This document shows positions 38,841-47,787 of a DNA stretch of 64,000 nucleotides, piece by piece; positions within the stretch are counted from its first letter, which is position 1, and every line of letters starts with the position of its first letter. The position numbers were made by a program, and so were the translations under genes. The notes under the pieces were generated by a model, which had not been told where the DNA came from, made no database searches, and was given only the letters and a program-made list of their open reading frames with translations. Source of the DNA: an uncultured Devosia sp. (GTDB taxonomy: Bacteria > Pseudomonadota > Alphaproteobacteria > Rhizobiales > Devosiaceae); the NCBI RefSeq assembly GCF_963517015.1, contig NZ_CAUQDV010000001.1:1866001-1930000 (forward strand), read 5' to 3'.

Positions 38841-38913
38841 AGCGACCTTGCGGCAGCCCACACATCTCGGGATGGGTCCCGGCTCAAGGCCGGGATGACA
38901 CCGAGTGTGTGGT
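38841..38913 (+). repeat. Palindromic repeat family A, copy at bolA upstream region
   Basis: AGCGACCTTGCGGCAGCC, ACATCTCGGGATGGG, hairpin TCCCGGC-TCAA-GGCCGGGA and TGACACCGAG. Compared with 23500-23559, the outer stem pair changed C-G to T-A on both sides. Confidence 0.8.
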
Positions 38914-38938
38914 AGCTGCATAGCAAAACGCGAAATCT

Positions 38939-39517
38939 TTACGGAAACGCAGTCACCGGGTCGGCGTCTTGCTGGGTGGAGAAATTGGCGATGATGGCGT
39001 CGACGATGGGGCGGGCGTTGGTCGCGACTTCGGTCGGGTAGAGGCAGTCGAGCGTGTAGCCATTGCCGGTGGCGACCGTCTCGGTGTGGACAAGAGTGGT
39101 GGCGGGCGCCGTGTCGGAACCAGCGCTGGTGCCTTCATACTGAAGGGCGGGGCCGCTCTGGTAGTTGGTGACGAGGCTGGTGCCGAGCGTGAAGCCGGGG
39201 AGGGTGTCGCTCCAGCCTTCGGCGACGCTGGCAGCATCGAGCGAGGCGAGGGCGCCATCGGCGGTCCATTCCTCGTCCTCGACCGGGATCACGGCAAGGA
39301 TGCATTGCAGCGGCATCTCGGAGTGATTGATGGTGACCGGGCCGCCCAGCTGGTCGCCGCCGGTGACCATGGCCTGCGGGTAGATGAGCGTATAGGGCTG
39401 GTCGGGGAGTGGGGAACCGGTCGAGCCGACCGCGCCGGAGTCCTGGGCGAAAGCTGCCACCGGCAGAAGGCTGATCGACAGGGCCAAAAGGCCGCCAATG
39501 GCCGATGCAAATTTCAT
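38939..39517 (-). CDS. Secreted hypothetical protein
   Basis: This 192-residue periplasmic protein starts MKFASAIGGLLALSISLLPV and is likely cut after AAFA. The mature part, rich in Thr/Ala/Gly, has cysteines in LQCILAVIP and TLDCLYPTE. I do not recognise the family. CGGAGAG precedes the ATG at 39517. It lies 81 bases after purL on the minus-strand map (i.e., between bolA and purL) with no obvious terminator, so it may be cotranscribed with or separate from bolA. Confidence 0.65.
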   Translation of the reverse strand: MKFASAIGGLLALSISLLPVAAFAQDSGAVGSTGSPLPDQPYTLIYPQAMVTGGDQLGGPVTINHSEMPLQCILAVIPVEDEEWTADGALASLDAASVAEGWSDTLPGFTLGTSLVTNYQSGPALQYEGTSAGSDTAPATTLVHTETVATGNGYTLDCLYPTEVATNARPIVDAIIANFSTQQDADPVTAFP

Positions 39518-39598
39518 CTTACTCTCCGAATGATAACGCCGCCCGTTGAAGTGTGAAAACACCTCAAAGAGCGGCGATCATAAGGCAGTTTATCTCAA

Positions 39599-41833
39599 TT
39601 ATGCAGCCACCCCGTCCATATAGTTGGGGAACCAGCCTTCATGGGCGGCCTTGAGGTCGGCAACCGGCAGGGCGCGGGCGGCGCCGAGGACGAGATCCAT
39701 GCCTCCGGTGGTGCCGATCCAGGGCGCGAAAATGCCAAGGGTTTCGGCCTCTTTCCAGAGGTCGGCGAGCGCTTCACCCTGCGGATCGAGATTGACGGTG
39801 ACGAGGTAACGGCCCTGGTCCTCGCCGAAATACTGCAGGACAGGATCCTGGTCGGTGAGGTCGGTCACGGTTGCGCCAATGCCCGACGCCATGGCCATTT
39901 CGGCCAGAGCTACGCCGAGCCCGCCATCGGAAAGATCGTGGCAGGCGGTGGCAATGCCGGAGCGGATCAGCTTGCGGACGAAATCGCCGGTGCGGCGCTC
40001 GTGGGCAAGGTCGACATGGGGTGCCGGGCCGTCCTTGCGACCGAAGAGATCGCGCAGGTAGATGGACTGTCCGAGATGGGTGCCGCGGTTGGCCGGGGCG
40101 CCGACGAGCAGGATAACCTCGTTGGCAGCGGCAAAGCCGATGCGGGCCATCTGGTTCCAGTCGGGCAGGAGACCGACGCCGCCAATGGTGGGGGTGGGCA
40201 GGATGCCGCGGCCATTGGTTTCGTTGTAGAGCGAGACATTGCCCGAGACGATAGGGAAATCGAGCGCCAAGCAGGCTTCGCCGATGCCTTTGATGGCATG
40301 GACGATCTGGCCCATGATCTCGGGACGCTCGGGATTGCCGAAGTTGAGATTGTCGGTGGCGGCGAGAGGCTCGGCGCCGGTCGCGGTCAGATTGCGCCAG
40401 CATTCGGCCACGGCCTGCTTGCCGCCCTCGTAGGGATCGGCCTCGCAATAGCGTGGGGTCACGTCGGAGGAGAAGGCAAGGCCCTTGGTGTCGTGGCCTT
40501 CGACGCGGATGACGCCGGCATCGCCGCCGGGGCGCTGCAGGCTATTGCCCTGGATCAGCGTGTCATACTGCTCATAGACCCAGCGGCGCGAGGCGACCTG
40601 ATGGCCGCCGACGAGCTTGAGCAGGGCATCGGCCACATCCATCTGTGGCACGTCGGTGACGGCGAGCGGCGCGGGCGCGGTGGGGGCGATCCATGGGCGA
40701 TCGTATTCGGGGGCTTCGTCGCCCAGTTCCTTGATCGGCAGGTTGGCGACTTCCTCGCCCTGCCACATGACGCGGAAGCGCAGGTCGTCGGTGGTCTTGC
40801 CGACGGTGGCGAAATCGAGTTCCCACTTTTCGAAGACGGCGCGGGCGGCGGCTTCCTTTTCGGGATGCAGGACCATGAGCATGCGCTCCTGGCTTTCCGA
40901 GAGCATCATCTCATAGGCAGTCATGTGCTCTTCGCGCACGGGGACCTTGTCGAGATCGAGCTCGATGCCGAGGTCACCCTTGGCGCCCATTTCGACGGCC
41001 GAGCAGGTGAGGCCGGCCGCACCCATGTCCTGGATGGCAATGACGGCGCCGGTCTGCATGAGTTCGAGGCAAGCTTCGAGCAGGCGCTTTTCGGTGAAGG
41101 GGTCGCCGACCTGAACGGTGGGGCGCTTCTCTTCGATGTCGTCGCCGAATTCGGCCGAGGCCATGGTGGCGCCGCCGACGCCATCGCGGCCGGTCTTGGC
41201 GCCCAGATAGACGACGGGCAGGCCGACGCCTTCAGCCTTGGAATAGAAGATCTTGTCGGTATCGGCGAGGCCGGCGGCAAAGGCGTTGACGAGATTATTG
41301 CCGTTGTAGCGTTCGTCGAATTCGACTTCGCCGCCCACGGTGGGTACGCCGAAGGCATTTCCATAGCCGCCGACGCCGGCGACGACGCCGGAGACAAGGT
41401 GGCGGGTCTTTTCATGGTCGGGCGCGCCGAAGCGCAGGGCGTTCATGGCCGCGACGGGACGGGCGCCCATGGTGAAGACGTCGCGCAGGATGCCGCCGAC
41501 GCCGGTCGCGGCACCCTGGTAGGGCTCGATGAAGCTCGGATGGTTGTGCGATTCCATCTTGAAGACGATAGCCTGGCCGTCACCGATATCGACCACGCCA
41601 GCGTTTTCGCCGGGGCCCTGGATAACGCGGGGCCCCGTGGTCGGCAGGGTCTTCAGCCACTTCTTGGAGGACTTATAGGAACAATGCTCGTTCCACATGG
41701 CCGAGAAAATGCCGAGCTCGGTATAGGTCGGCACGCGGCCGATCAGCTCGAGGATCTTGCTGTATTCATCGGGCTTGAGGCCGTGATCGGCGACCAGTTC
41801 AGCGGTGATTTCGATGTCGTTGCGCAGGGTCAT
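39599..41833 (-). CDS. purL: Phosphoribosylformylglycinamidine synthase subunit PurL
   Basis: PurL is the ATP-dependent synthetase subunit converting FGAR to FGAM in purine synthesis. The 744-residue small PurL works with PurS and PurQ, both encoded nearby. ATP-site and catalytic blocks include [18 protein letters not shown] (about 39-56), [35 protein letters not shown] and [15 protein letters not shown]. The ATG at 41833 lies 1 base before the purQ stop region, giving purQ-purL coupling. Gene order purC, purS, purQ, purL on one strand, with two genes inserted, is a Rhizobiales trait. Confidence 0.98.
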   Translation of the reverse strand: MTLRNDIEITAELVADHGLKPDEYSKILELIGRVPTYTELGIFSAMWNEHCSYKSSKKWLKTLPTTGPRVIQGPGENAGVVDIGDGQAIVFKMESHNHPSFIEPYQGAATGVGGILRDVFTMGARPVAAMNALRFGAPDHEKTRHLVSGVVAGVGGYGNAFGVPTVGGEVEFDERYNGNNLVNAFAAGLADTDKIFYSKAEGVGLPVVYLGAKTGRDGVGGATMASAEFGDDIEEKRPTVQVGDPFTEKRLLEACLELMQTGAVIAIQDMGAAGLTCSAVEMGAKGDLGIELDLDKVPVREEHMTAYEMMLSESQERMLMVLHPEKEAAARAVFEKWELDFATVGKTTDDLRFRVMWQGEEVANLPIKELGDEAPEYDRPWIAPTAPAPLAVTDVPQMDVADALLKLVGGHQVASRRWVYEQYDTLIQGNSLQRPGGDAGVIRVEGHDTKGLAFSSDVTPRYCEADPYEGGKQAVAECWRNLTATGAEPLAATDNLNFGNPERPEIMGQIVHAIKGIGEACLALDFPIVSGNVSLYNETNGRGILPTPTIGGVGLLPDWNQMARIGFAAANEVILLVGAPANRGTHLGQSIYLRDLFGRKDGPAPHVDLAHERRTGDFVRKLIRSGIATACHDLSDGGLGVALAEMAMASGIGATVTDLTDQDPVLQYFGEDQGRYLVTVNLDPQGEALADLWKEAETLGIFAPWIGTTGGMDLVLGAARALPVADLKAAHEGWFPNYMDGVAA

Positions 41834-41834
41834 G

Positions 41835-42503
41835 TCAGGCTGCCTTGCCGAGGAGGCCAGAGAACAGGGCTCGTCCATCGTCGCCGCCATGGGCCGCTTC
41901 GATGAGGTTTTCCGGATGCGGCATCAGGCCGAGGACGTTCTTGCCCTCGTTGAAGATGCCGGCGATGTCGTTGAGCGAGCCGTTGGGATTGGTGTCTTCT
42001 GCATAGCGGAAGGCAACGCGGCCATCGCCTTCGAGGCGGGCGAGGGTTTCACCATCGGCGAAGTAGTTGCCGTCGTGATGGGCGACCGGGCAGCGGAAGA
42101 CTTCGCCCTTGGTATAGCCGCGGGTGAAGTCGGTATCGGCGTTGACGACTTCGAGCTTGACCTCGCGGCAGACGAATTTGAGCGAGGTATTGCGCATCAG
42201 GGCGCCGGGCAGGAGGCCCGCTTCGATCAGGATCTGGAAGCCGTTGCAGACACCGAGGACCTTGCCACCGCGCTCGGCATGGGCGCGGACCTTGTCCATG
42301 ATGGGCGAACGCGCGGCGATGGCGCCGCAGCGCAGGTAATCGCCATAGGAGAAACCGCCGGGAATGACGATCAGGTCGACATCGGGGAGGTCGGCATCCT
42401 GATGCCAGACGGTGGTCGGGGCGGCGCCGGAAACCTTGGTGAGTGCCGCGATCATGTCGCGGTCACGATTAAGGCCGGGGAAGACGATGACTGCGGACTT
42501 CAT
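41835..42503 (-). CDS. purQ: Phosphoribosylformylglycinamidine synthase subunit PurQ
   Basis: PurQ is the glutaminase supplying ammonia to PurL. The 222-residue class I amidotransferase has nucleophile Cys86 (GVCNGFQ) and the distal His-Glu pair in [17 protein letters not shown] and [14 protein letters not shown] are conserved substrate-loop blocks. The ATG at 42503 gives [10 protein letters not shown]; an upstream in-frame start adds non-homologous residues. Directly followed by purL. A terminator upstream separates it from an acyltransferase gene. Confidence 0.98.
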   Translation of the reverse strand: MKSAVIVFPGLNRDRDMIAALTKVSGAAPTTVWHQDADLPDVDLIVIPGGFSYGDYLRCGAIAARSPIMDKVRAHAERGGKVLGVCNGFQILIEAGLLPGALMRNTSLKFVCREVKLEVVNADTDFTRGYTKGEVFRCPVAHHDGNYFADGETLARLEGDGRVAFRYAEDTNPNGSLNDIAGIFNEGKNVLGLMPHPENLIEAAHGGDDGRALFSGLLGKAA

Positions 42504-42562
42504 CGGCTGGTCCTCGCTATGGGGGGAATGCGAGGGTCTTTTGATGAGTCTTGGGTGGAAAA

Positions 42563-42594
42563 GCAAGGCCCGGAACGTGAATCCCGGGCCTTGC
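42563..42594 (-). terminator. Terminator after the acyltransferase gene
   Basis: GCAAGGCCCGG pairs with CCGGGCCTTGC across a 10-base loop; on the minus strand it is followed by TTTTCC. It begins 19 bases after the acyltransferase stop and 60 bases before purQ. Confidence 0.85.
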
Positions 42595-42613
42595 CGCTTC
42601 AGATGTGACGATT

Positions 42614-43699
42614 TTATTCCGCTGGTGTTGCGACCGCCTCATTGCGCGGCGGGCGGGCACCAGTGGTGCCAGGCAGGTGGGCCCAGGCGGGGCGTTCGAA
42701 GAGGAATTTGCCGAAGCCGGTGCGCTGGACGATCCAGTAGAGGATCAACGGGGAGACGATGGCCACGGCCATGGTGAGGAGGCTGAGGGCGGTGGGTTCG
42801 AGCACGCCGAGCTTGATGAGCACTGTGCGGGAAATGCCCAGCGGGAGGACGAAGGCGACGTAGATGACCAGCGAGTGCTCGCCCATCCAGCGCAGCCAGG
42901 TCATCCAGTCGAGTTTCGTGAGCAGGCCGGCGATGACGCAGAGGGCCGCGGTGCCGACGAGGGCCATGACCAGATGCACGGGCGGAATGCCGGCGAAGCC
43001 CATGACGGGATGGATAGGGTGCATTTCAAAGCCGCCGAGGAAGACGAGGGCGGCATTGACGACGGCCCAGGCGGCGAGGCCAGCAAGGGTGAGGGTGACG
43101 TTGTCACTGGTCCAGGCGACGAGGCGAAAGATCTGCGGGGCCAGGACATAGCCGGCGTAAAAGAAGACGAAATATTCGGCGAACTGGTCGACAAGATAGC
43201 TGGAGGTGGCGATCGGGGCCATGTGGAGCACCGCGGCGATGGCAAAGACGGCCCAGACAGGTGCCTTGAGGTCATGCAGCAGTTTGGTGACGGCGCTGAC
43301 GACGGCGAGCATGTAGATGAACCAGAGCACGCCATAGGGCTGGATGGTGGCCCAGGCGATCTGTTCGAGCGCGCCAAGCGGGTTCATGCCAAGCAGGCCG
43401 ACCTTGAAGATGATGTGGATCAGCGCCCAGAGCACGTAAAAGTAGAGGTAGTGCACGACGCGGCGGTCGGCATAGGCGCGCCAGGGACGGTCGATGACCG
43501 AGGCGAGGAACAGGCCGGAGATCAGGAAGAATTCGGGCATGCGGAAGGGCGTGGCGAAGGCGATGGCCCAATGGAGGGCACCGACGCCACCGGTGTCTTC
43601 ACCGACGCTCGATGCCGCATACATCATCACCACCAGGAAGATGGACAGGCCCTTGGCCATGTCGACCCAGTCGAGACGTTTCACTGCCGTTCCAGACAT
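42614..43699 (-). CDS. Acyltransferase-3 family membrane protein
   Basis: This 361-residue integral membrane O-acyltransferase has about ten helices. [20 protein letters not shown] is the family opening (catalytic-site Asp/Arg region), [19 protein letters not shown] the next signature, and [18 protein letters not shown] the late conserved block. Members acylate sugars, peptidoglycan or exopolysaccharide. GGGAGC precedes the ATG at 43699. It sits between purQ and purS with its own terminator, so it is functionally separate. Substrate unknown. Confidence 0.87.
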   Translation of the reverse strand: MSGTAVKRLDWVDMAKGLSIFLVVMMYAASSVGEDTGGVGALHWAIAFATPFRMPEFFLISGLFLASVIDRPWRAYADRRVVHYLYFYVLWALIHIIFKVGLLGMNPLGALEQIAWATIQPYGVLWFIYMLAVVSAVTKLLHDLKAPVWAVFAIAAVLHMAPIATSSYLVDQFAEYFVFFYAGYVLAPQIFRLVAWTSDNVTLTLAGLAAWAVVNAALVFLGGFEMHPIHPVMGFAGIPPVHLVMALVGTAALCVIAGLLTKLDWMTWLRWMGEHSLVIYVAFVLPLGISRTVLIKLGVLEPTALSLLTMAVAIVSPLILYWIVQRTGFGKFLFERPAWAHLPGTTGARPPRNEAVATPAE

Positions 43700-43835
43700 G
43701 CACTGCGCTCCCAAAAGTTGAGCGCAATCTAGTCTCTAGCAATGAGCGCGGAGATAACGTTGCGGTGCTACCAACCGGAATTGGCGCAAGTGGTAAGCAT
43801 TTGGCTAAGCCAATGCCAACAGTTGCACCGATCGG

Positions 43836-43919
43836 TCAGACGGGGACCGAGGCGTAGGCTGCGAAGAGCAGGCCCATGGTTGCGATGAACATGACCGACA
43901 AAGAGATGGTTTTGAGCAT
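43836..43919 (-). CDS. 27-residue single-span membrane peptide
   Basis: The short ORF reads MLKTISLSVMFIATMGLLFA then AYASVPV. It is one hydrophobic helix with a short basic N-terminus and a polar end. AGGA lies 10 bases before the ATG. Nothing in other frames explains the region, and it is too short for standard ORF calling. It lies between the acyltransferase gene and purS on the same strand. Function unknown; similar tiny membrane proteins occur in Hyphomicrobiales. Confidence 0.4.
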   Translation of the reverse strand: MLKTISLSVMFIATMGLLFAAYASVPV

Positions 43920-43974
43920 GACAATATGGTCCTGCGCCACAGTACGGCGCGAATTTTAGTTTAGCACGAAGGCG

Positions 43975-44217
43975 TTAATTTGTGATTTCGACCGAGTAGT
44001 TTTCGATCACGGTGTTGGCCAGCAGCTTTTCACACATGCTGTTGAGCTGGGAACGTGCCGCTTCCGCGTCGGTTCCGTCCAGGGTGAGGTCAAAGACCTT
44101 ACCCTGTCGCACAGATGCAACACCTGGGAAGCCGAGGCCCTTGAGCGAGCCTTCGATAGCCTGACCCTGGGGGTCAAGCACGCCGTTTTTCAGGGTGACC
44201 GTAACGCGAGCCTTCAT
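43975..44217 (-). CDS. purS: Phosphoribosylformylglycinamidine synthase subunit PurS
   Basis: PurS is the small subunit that bridges PurL and PurQ. The 80-residue product has the family blocks MKARVTVTLKNGVLDPQGQA (1-20) and VRQGKVFDL near 36-44, with a C-terminal LLANTVIENYSVEI. It lies 12 bases after purC on the same strand. The usual purS-purQ adjacency is broken by the acyltransferase and peptide genes. Confidence 0.96.
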   Translation of the reverse strand: MKARVTVTLKNGVLDPQGQAIEGSLKGLGFPGVASVRQGKVFDLTLDGTDAEAARSQLNSMCEKLLANTVIENYSVEITN

Positions 44218-44229
44218 CGGGACTTCCTA

Positions 44230-44994
44230 CTACTGAACCAGCCGCGGACCGGTGGTCAGCGCGTTTTCCATCTCGACGAGAATGCCCAGGCGCTGGGCGA
44301 CTTCGCGGTAGCTTTCGACCAGGCCGCCAAGGTCTTCGCGGAAGCGGTCCTTGTCGAGCTTGTTGCGGGTCTTGACGTCCCAGAGACGGCAATTGTCCGG
44401 GCTGATCTCGTCGGCCAGAACGATGCGCATCAGGTCGCCTTCATACAGGCGGCCGCATTCGATCTTGAAGTCGACGAGTTGGATGCCGACGCCCATGAAG
44501 AGGCCAGTCAGGAAGTCGTTGACGCGGATGGCCAAGCTCATGATGTCATCGAGTTCGGCGGGCGTGGCCCAGCCAAAGGCGGTGATATGCTCTTCGGAGA
44601 CCATGGGGTCGTTGAGCGCATCGTCCTTGTAGTAGAATTCGATGATCGAGCGGGGCAGCTGGGTGCCCTGTTCGAGGCCGAGACGCTTGCACAGCGAGCC
44701 GGCGGCGTAGTTGCGGACCACGACTTCGAGCGGGATGATCTCGACTTCCTTGATCAGCTGCTCGCGCATGTTAATGCGGCGGAGGAAGTGAGTCGGGATG
44801 CCAAGGCCATTGAGCTTGGTGAAGACGAACTCGGAAATCCGGTTGTTCAGCACACCCTTGCCGTCGATGACTTCATGCTTGGCGCCATTGCCGGCCGTGG
44901 CATCGTCCTTGAAATACTGAACCAGAGTGCCGGGCTCGGGACCTTCGAAAAGGATCTTTGCCTTGCCCTCGTAGATTTTGCGACGACGGTTCAT
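44230..44994 (-). CDS. purC: SAICAR synthetase PurC
   Basis: PurC joins aspartate to CAIR with ATP. The 254-residue product has the lysine-rich [13 protein letters not shown] (about 7-19), the [15 protein letters not shown] region, the [13 protein letters not shown] block (about 94-106) and [12 protein letters not shown], all characteristic. Start [13 protein letters not shown] at 44994. It heads the purC-purS unit. Upstream, 142 bases away and divergent, is an FNR/FixK box belonging to the zeta-inhibitor gene. Confidence 0.97.
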   Translation of the reverse strand: MNRRRKIYEGKAKILFEGPEPGTLVQYFKDDATAGNGAKHEVIDGKGVLNNRISEFVFTKLNGLGIPTHFLRRINMREQLIKEVEIIPLEVVVRNYAAGSLCKRLGLEQGTQLPRSIIEFYYKDDALNDPMVSEEHITAFGWATPAELDDIMSLAIRVNDFLTGLFMGVGIQLVDFKIECGRLYEGDLMRIVLADEISPDNCRLWDVKTRNKLDKDRFREDLGGLVESYREVAQRLGILVEMENALTTGPRLVQ

Positions 44995-45135
44995 TGAGAA
45001 TCCAGACCGGTTGGGTGAGGGGAGAATTCGGCCGCTTCATGCGCTACAAAGGGGCGAAAATGCAAGCTCTTTTGCACGGCAGTCAGTGATCTGGGGACAG
45101 GGTGACCCAAGCTTGCAACAGTATCTGCCAAGGCG

Positions 45136-45149
45136 TTGATCTGGATCAA
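45136..45149 (+). promoter_or_regulatory. FNR/FixK box
   Basis: TTGAT-CTGG-ATCAA is a perfect match to the FNR/FixK/Anr palindrome TTGAT-N4-ATCAA. It is centred 74 bases upstream of the DUF1476 start codon and 148 bases from purC. Distance favours control of the DUF1476 gene. No convincing -10 element was found to fix the exact architecture. Confidence 0.65.
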
Positions 45150-45216
45150 TTTAACACCTATGTCCTTGTCATCGCGCCAAAATGGCGACCATTTCAAGCC
45201 CCAGGGAGAGACTTGC

Positions 45217-45540
45217 ATGAGCCAGTTTGAAGATCGCCAGAAAGGCCAGGAAGCCAAGTTCGCTTTCGATGCCGAGAAGAAGTTCAAGGCCGAAGCCCGC
45301 CGCAACAAGCTGGTCGGCATCTGGGCCGCCGAGCTTTTGGGCCTGACCGGCGATGAAGCCAAGCTCTATGCTGCCGAAGTGGTGGCTGCCGATTTCGAGG
45401 AAGCCGGCGACGAGGACGTGTTCCGCAAAGTGTCGGGCGACCTCAAGGCCAAGGGCCTGTCGGTGGGTGACGATGTCATTCGCCAGAAGATGGATCAGCT
45501 GGTCGGCGTGGCGAACGAGCAGATCGCCTCCGAGGGCTGA
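45217..45540 (+). CDS. F1-ATPase zeta inhibitor family protein (DUF1476)
   Basis: This 107-residue DUF1476 protein belongs to the alphaproteobacterial ATPase zeta family, whose Paracoccus member inserts into F1 to block ATP hydrolysis. Its four-helix pattern begins MSQFEDRQKGQEAKFAFDAE (the inhibitory N-terminus in Paracoccus) and continues KLVGIWAAELLGLTGDEAKL and VIRQKMDQLVGVANEQIAS. GGGAGAG precedes the ATG at 45217. The upstream FNR/FixK box fits a role when respiration slows. Function in this organism is inferred from the family. Confidence 0.9.
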   Translation: MSQFEDRQKGQEAKFAFDAEKKFKAEARRNKLVGIWAAELLGLTGDEAKLYAAEVVAADFEEAGDEDVFRKVSGDLKAKGLSVGDDVIRQKMDQLVGVANEQIASEG

Positions 45541-45560
45541 TCTCTGTCCAACTGCTGTTG

Positions 45561-45596
45561 CAAGAGCCGGTCGAAAGGCCGGCTCTTGTCGTTTCT
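45561..45596 (+). terminator. Terminator after the zeta-inhibitor gene
   Basis: CAAGAGCCGG-TCGAAAGG-CCGGCTCTTG is followed by TCGTTTCT. It begins 21 bases after the stop. Confidence 0.8.
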
Positions 45597-45710
45597 GCTG
45601 CTGTCACATGTTCGATAATCGGCAACAGACTGGTCAAAGCTGAATTGACCTAGCGCAACCGCCGCTGGCCGAGTGCGCCTAATTGTCATGACGTATCAAG
45701 GAGGTCCGTC

Positions 45711-46307
45711 ATGACCAACATTGCAGCAACAAGCGTTACTATGAAAGCCGGCGACAATAATCGGCTGATTTTGCCCGCGCTGGCGGGGTTTTACGAGAAT
45801 TTCGCCAAGCCGCTGGCCTGGACCGCACTGCGTATCGCCGCCGGCGCCGTGCTCGCCTATGAAGGCTGGGTGAAGATGGGCAATCCGATGGGCATGACCG
45901 GCTTCGTCGAAAGCCTGGGCTTTTATCCCGGCTGGCTGTGGTCGCCGGCCATGGCCGTGGCCAATTTCGTTGGCGGCATCTGCCTGATGGCGGGCCTGCT
46001 GACGCGGCCGTGGGCGCTGGCCAACATGTTCATGCTGGGCGTGACGCTGTGGTACCACTACGTCAATCCCTACGGCCCGACCTTCCTCACGCCAGAAGGG
46101 ATGGCCCTGCTCGCCACGCCCGAAGGCGCGCAGTATTTCACCAGCGCCGGCCTGAAGCAGCTGGCTGATGGGGGCGGCAAGTTCCTTGGCACGGTGCAGG
46201 GCAAGGCGATCTTTGCATCGCTGTTCTGGATGGGCGCCTGTGGTCTCTATGCCGCCTTTGGTGGTGGCGCCTGGTCGGTCGACAGCAAGTTGAAGAAGGA
46301 ATTCTAG
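45711..46307 (+). CDS. DoxX-family membrane protein
   Basis: This 198-residue protein has the four-helix DoxX fold. TALRIAAGAVLAYEGWVKMG (about 38-57) is the family opening, then GFVESLGFYPGWLWSPAMAV and LMAGLLTRPWALANMFML. DoxX proteins act in redox/thiosulfate and oxidative stress contexts, but most have unknown roles. A long hydrophilic loop (about 127-160) precedes the last helix. AAGGAGG lies 7 bases before the ATG. Confidence 0.87.
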   Translation: MTNIAATSVTMKAGDNNRLILPALAGFYENFAKPLAWTALRIAAGAVLAYEGWVKMGNPMGMTGFVESLGFYPGWLWSPAMAVANFVGGICLMAGLLTRPWALANMFMLGVTLWYHYVNPYGPTFLTPEGMALLATPEGAQYFTSAGLKQLADGGGKFLGTVQGKAIFASLFWMGACGLYAAFGGGAWSVDSKLKKEF

Positions 46308-46332
46308 GCGTCGCGCATTCGCCTGGAAACGA

Positions 46333-46360
46333 GGGGCCGGCATTTGCCGGCCCCTTTCTT
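46333..46360. terminator. Bidirectional terminator, doxX-like/metY
   Basis: GGGGCCGGC-ATTT-GCCGGCCCC is followed by TTTCTT on the plus strand. It lies 25 bases after the DoxX stop and touches the convergent metY stop. Confidence 0.88.
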
Positions 46361-47675
46361 ATTCAGCCGCCTGGCGCGCCTGGCCTGCAGCGTTGAGCGC
46401 CTGATCGAGGTCAGCAAGAATGTCGTCGATATGCTCGATACCGATGGAGAGACGGACATAGCCCGGGGTGACGCCGGCCGAGAGCTGTTCTACGGGCGAC
46501 AGCTGGGAGTGGGTCGTGGTGGCCGGGTGGATGGCCAGCGAGCGGGCGTCGCCGATGTTGGCGGCGTGGTAGAGGAGCTGCAGCGAATCCACGAAACGAG
46601 CCCCGGCCTCGCGGCCATTGGCCAGTTCGAAGCCGATCAGCGCGCCCTTGCCGCGGGTCAAGTATTTGTCGGCATTGGCCCGTTGCTGTCCGGTCTGCAG
46701 GCTTGGATGGGTCACCGAGGTTACCTCCGGGCGCTTGCTCAGCCACTCGGCGACCTTATGGGCATTTTCGAAATGGCGGTCGACGCGGAGCGCGAGCGTT
46801 TCGAGACCCTGGATGGTCAGGAAGGCGTTGAAGGGTGAGAGGGCCGCGCCATGGGTGCGGAGCAGGGTGGTGCGGGCCTTGAGGATATAGGCGATGGGAC
46901 CGAGTGGCTTGGCTGCCTCGACCCAGACGGCGCCGTGATAGGCCTGGTCGGGCTTGTTGAGCAAAGGCTGGCGGTCCGGGTGGGCAGCCCAGTCGAAATT
47001 GCCGCCATCGACGATCAGGCCGCCGATCGAGGTGCCGTGGCCGCCCAGATATTTGGTGGAGGAATAGACCACGACGGCTGCGCCATGCTCGAATGGGCGA
47101 GCAGTGAGAGGTGCCGCGGTGTTATCGACGATCAGCGGAATGCCAAGTTCACGCCCGATGGCGGCGACTTCGGCAATGGCCAGGACGGCCAATTTTGGAT
47201 TGGGCAGGGTTTCGGCATAGTAGGCGCGTGTCTTGTCGTCAGTGGCGCGGCGGAAGTTTTCCGGATCGGATGGATCGACGAAGCGAACCTCGATGCCGGC
47301 CTCGCGGAAGGTGTTCTTGAATAGGTTATAGGTGCCGCCATAGAGGTCGGTCGAGGCGACGATATTATCGCCGACCATGGCAAGATTCTGCACTGCGTAA
47401 GCAGACGCAGCCTGGCCCGAGGCGACGGCCAAGGCAGCGGCGCCGCCTTCGAGTGCCGCGACGCGCTTTTCCAGCACATCCGTGGTGGGATTGCCGAGGC
47501 GGGTGTAGATATTGCCGAGCTGGCGCAGTGCGAAGAGGTCCGCCGCGTGCTCGCTACTCTCGAACTGGAAAGAGGTGGTCTGGTAGATGGGTACGGCAAC
47601 CGAACCCGTGGTGGGATCTGCACGCCATCCGGCGTGCAAGCCAATGGTTTCGGGGTTCTTCGAATTCACGCTCAT
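46359..47675 (-). CDS. metY: O-acetylhomoserine sulfhydrylase (MetY)
   Basis: This PLP enzyme makes homocysteine from O-acetylhomoserine and sulfide. The 438-residue length exceeds the 380-400 of gamma-synthase/lyase relatives, as for MetY. PLP lysine is Lys208 (VVYSSTKYLGGHG); substrate blocks include YTRLGNPTTDVLEKRVAALE and GQAASAYAV. GGAGG lies before the ATG at 47675. A 17-base palindrome in the leader may be its operator. No SAM riboswitch is visible. Confidence 0.92.
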   Translation of the reverse strand: MSVNSKNPETIGLHAGWRADPTTGSVAVPIYQTTSFQFESSEHAADLFALRQLGNIYTRLGNPTTDVLEKRVAALEGGAAALAVASGQAASAYAVQNLAMVGDNIVASTDLYGGTYNLFKNTFREAGIEVRFVDPSDPENFRRATDDKTRAYYAETLPNPKLAVLAIAEVAAIGRELGIPLIVDNTAAPLTARPFEHGAAVVVYSSTKYLGGHGTSIGGLIVDGGNFDWAAHPDRQPLLNKPDQAYHGAVWVEAAKPLGPIAYILKARTTLLRTHGAALSPFNAFLTIQGLETLALRVDRHFENAHKVAEWLSKRPEVTSVTHPSLQTGQQRANADKYLTRGKGALIGFELANGREAGARFVDSLQLLYHAANIGDARSLAIHPATTTHSQLSPVEQLSAGVTPGYVRLSIGIEHIDDILADLDQALNAAGQARQAAE

Positions 47676-47746
47676 TCTGGCCTCCAGCCCAGTTGCATCT
47701 CGCATGGAGAAGTCTAGGAGCGGGAGGGAACAGTATCGAGGCTTAA

Positions 47747-47763
47747 TCTACCAAATTGGTAGA
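47747..47763. promoter_or_regulatory. Palindrome in the metY leader
   Basis: TCTACCAA-A-TTGGTAGA is a perfect 17-base palindrome 72 bases upstream of the metY ATG and 25 bases before the stop of the upstream GNAT gene. It fits a repressor or activator site over a metY promoter. The protein is not identified. Confidence 0.5.
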
Positions 47764-47787
47764 GGTATAGCGAAATGCAGTTCTGCC

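Noticed and set aside
39641..41905. A 754-codon plus-strand ORF antisense to purL
   Set aside because: It is a shadow of purL; its Asp/Glu/Gly-rich composition is typical of reverse frames in high-GC genes.
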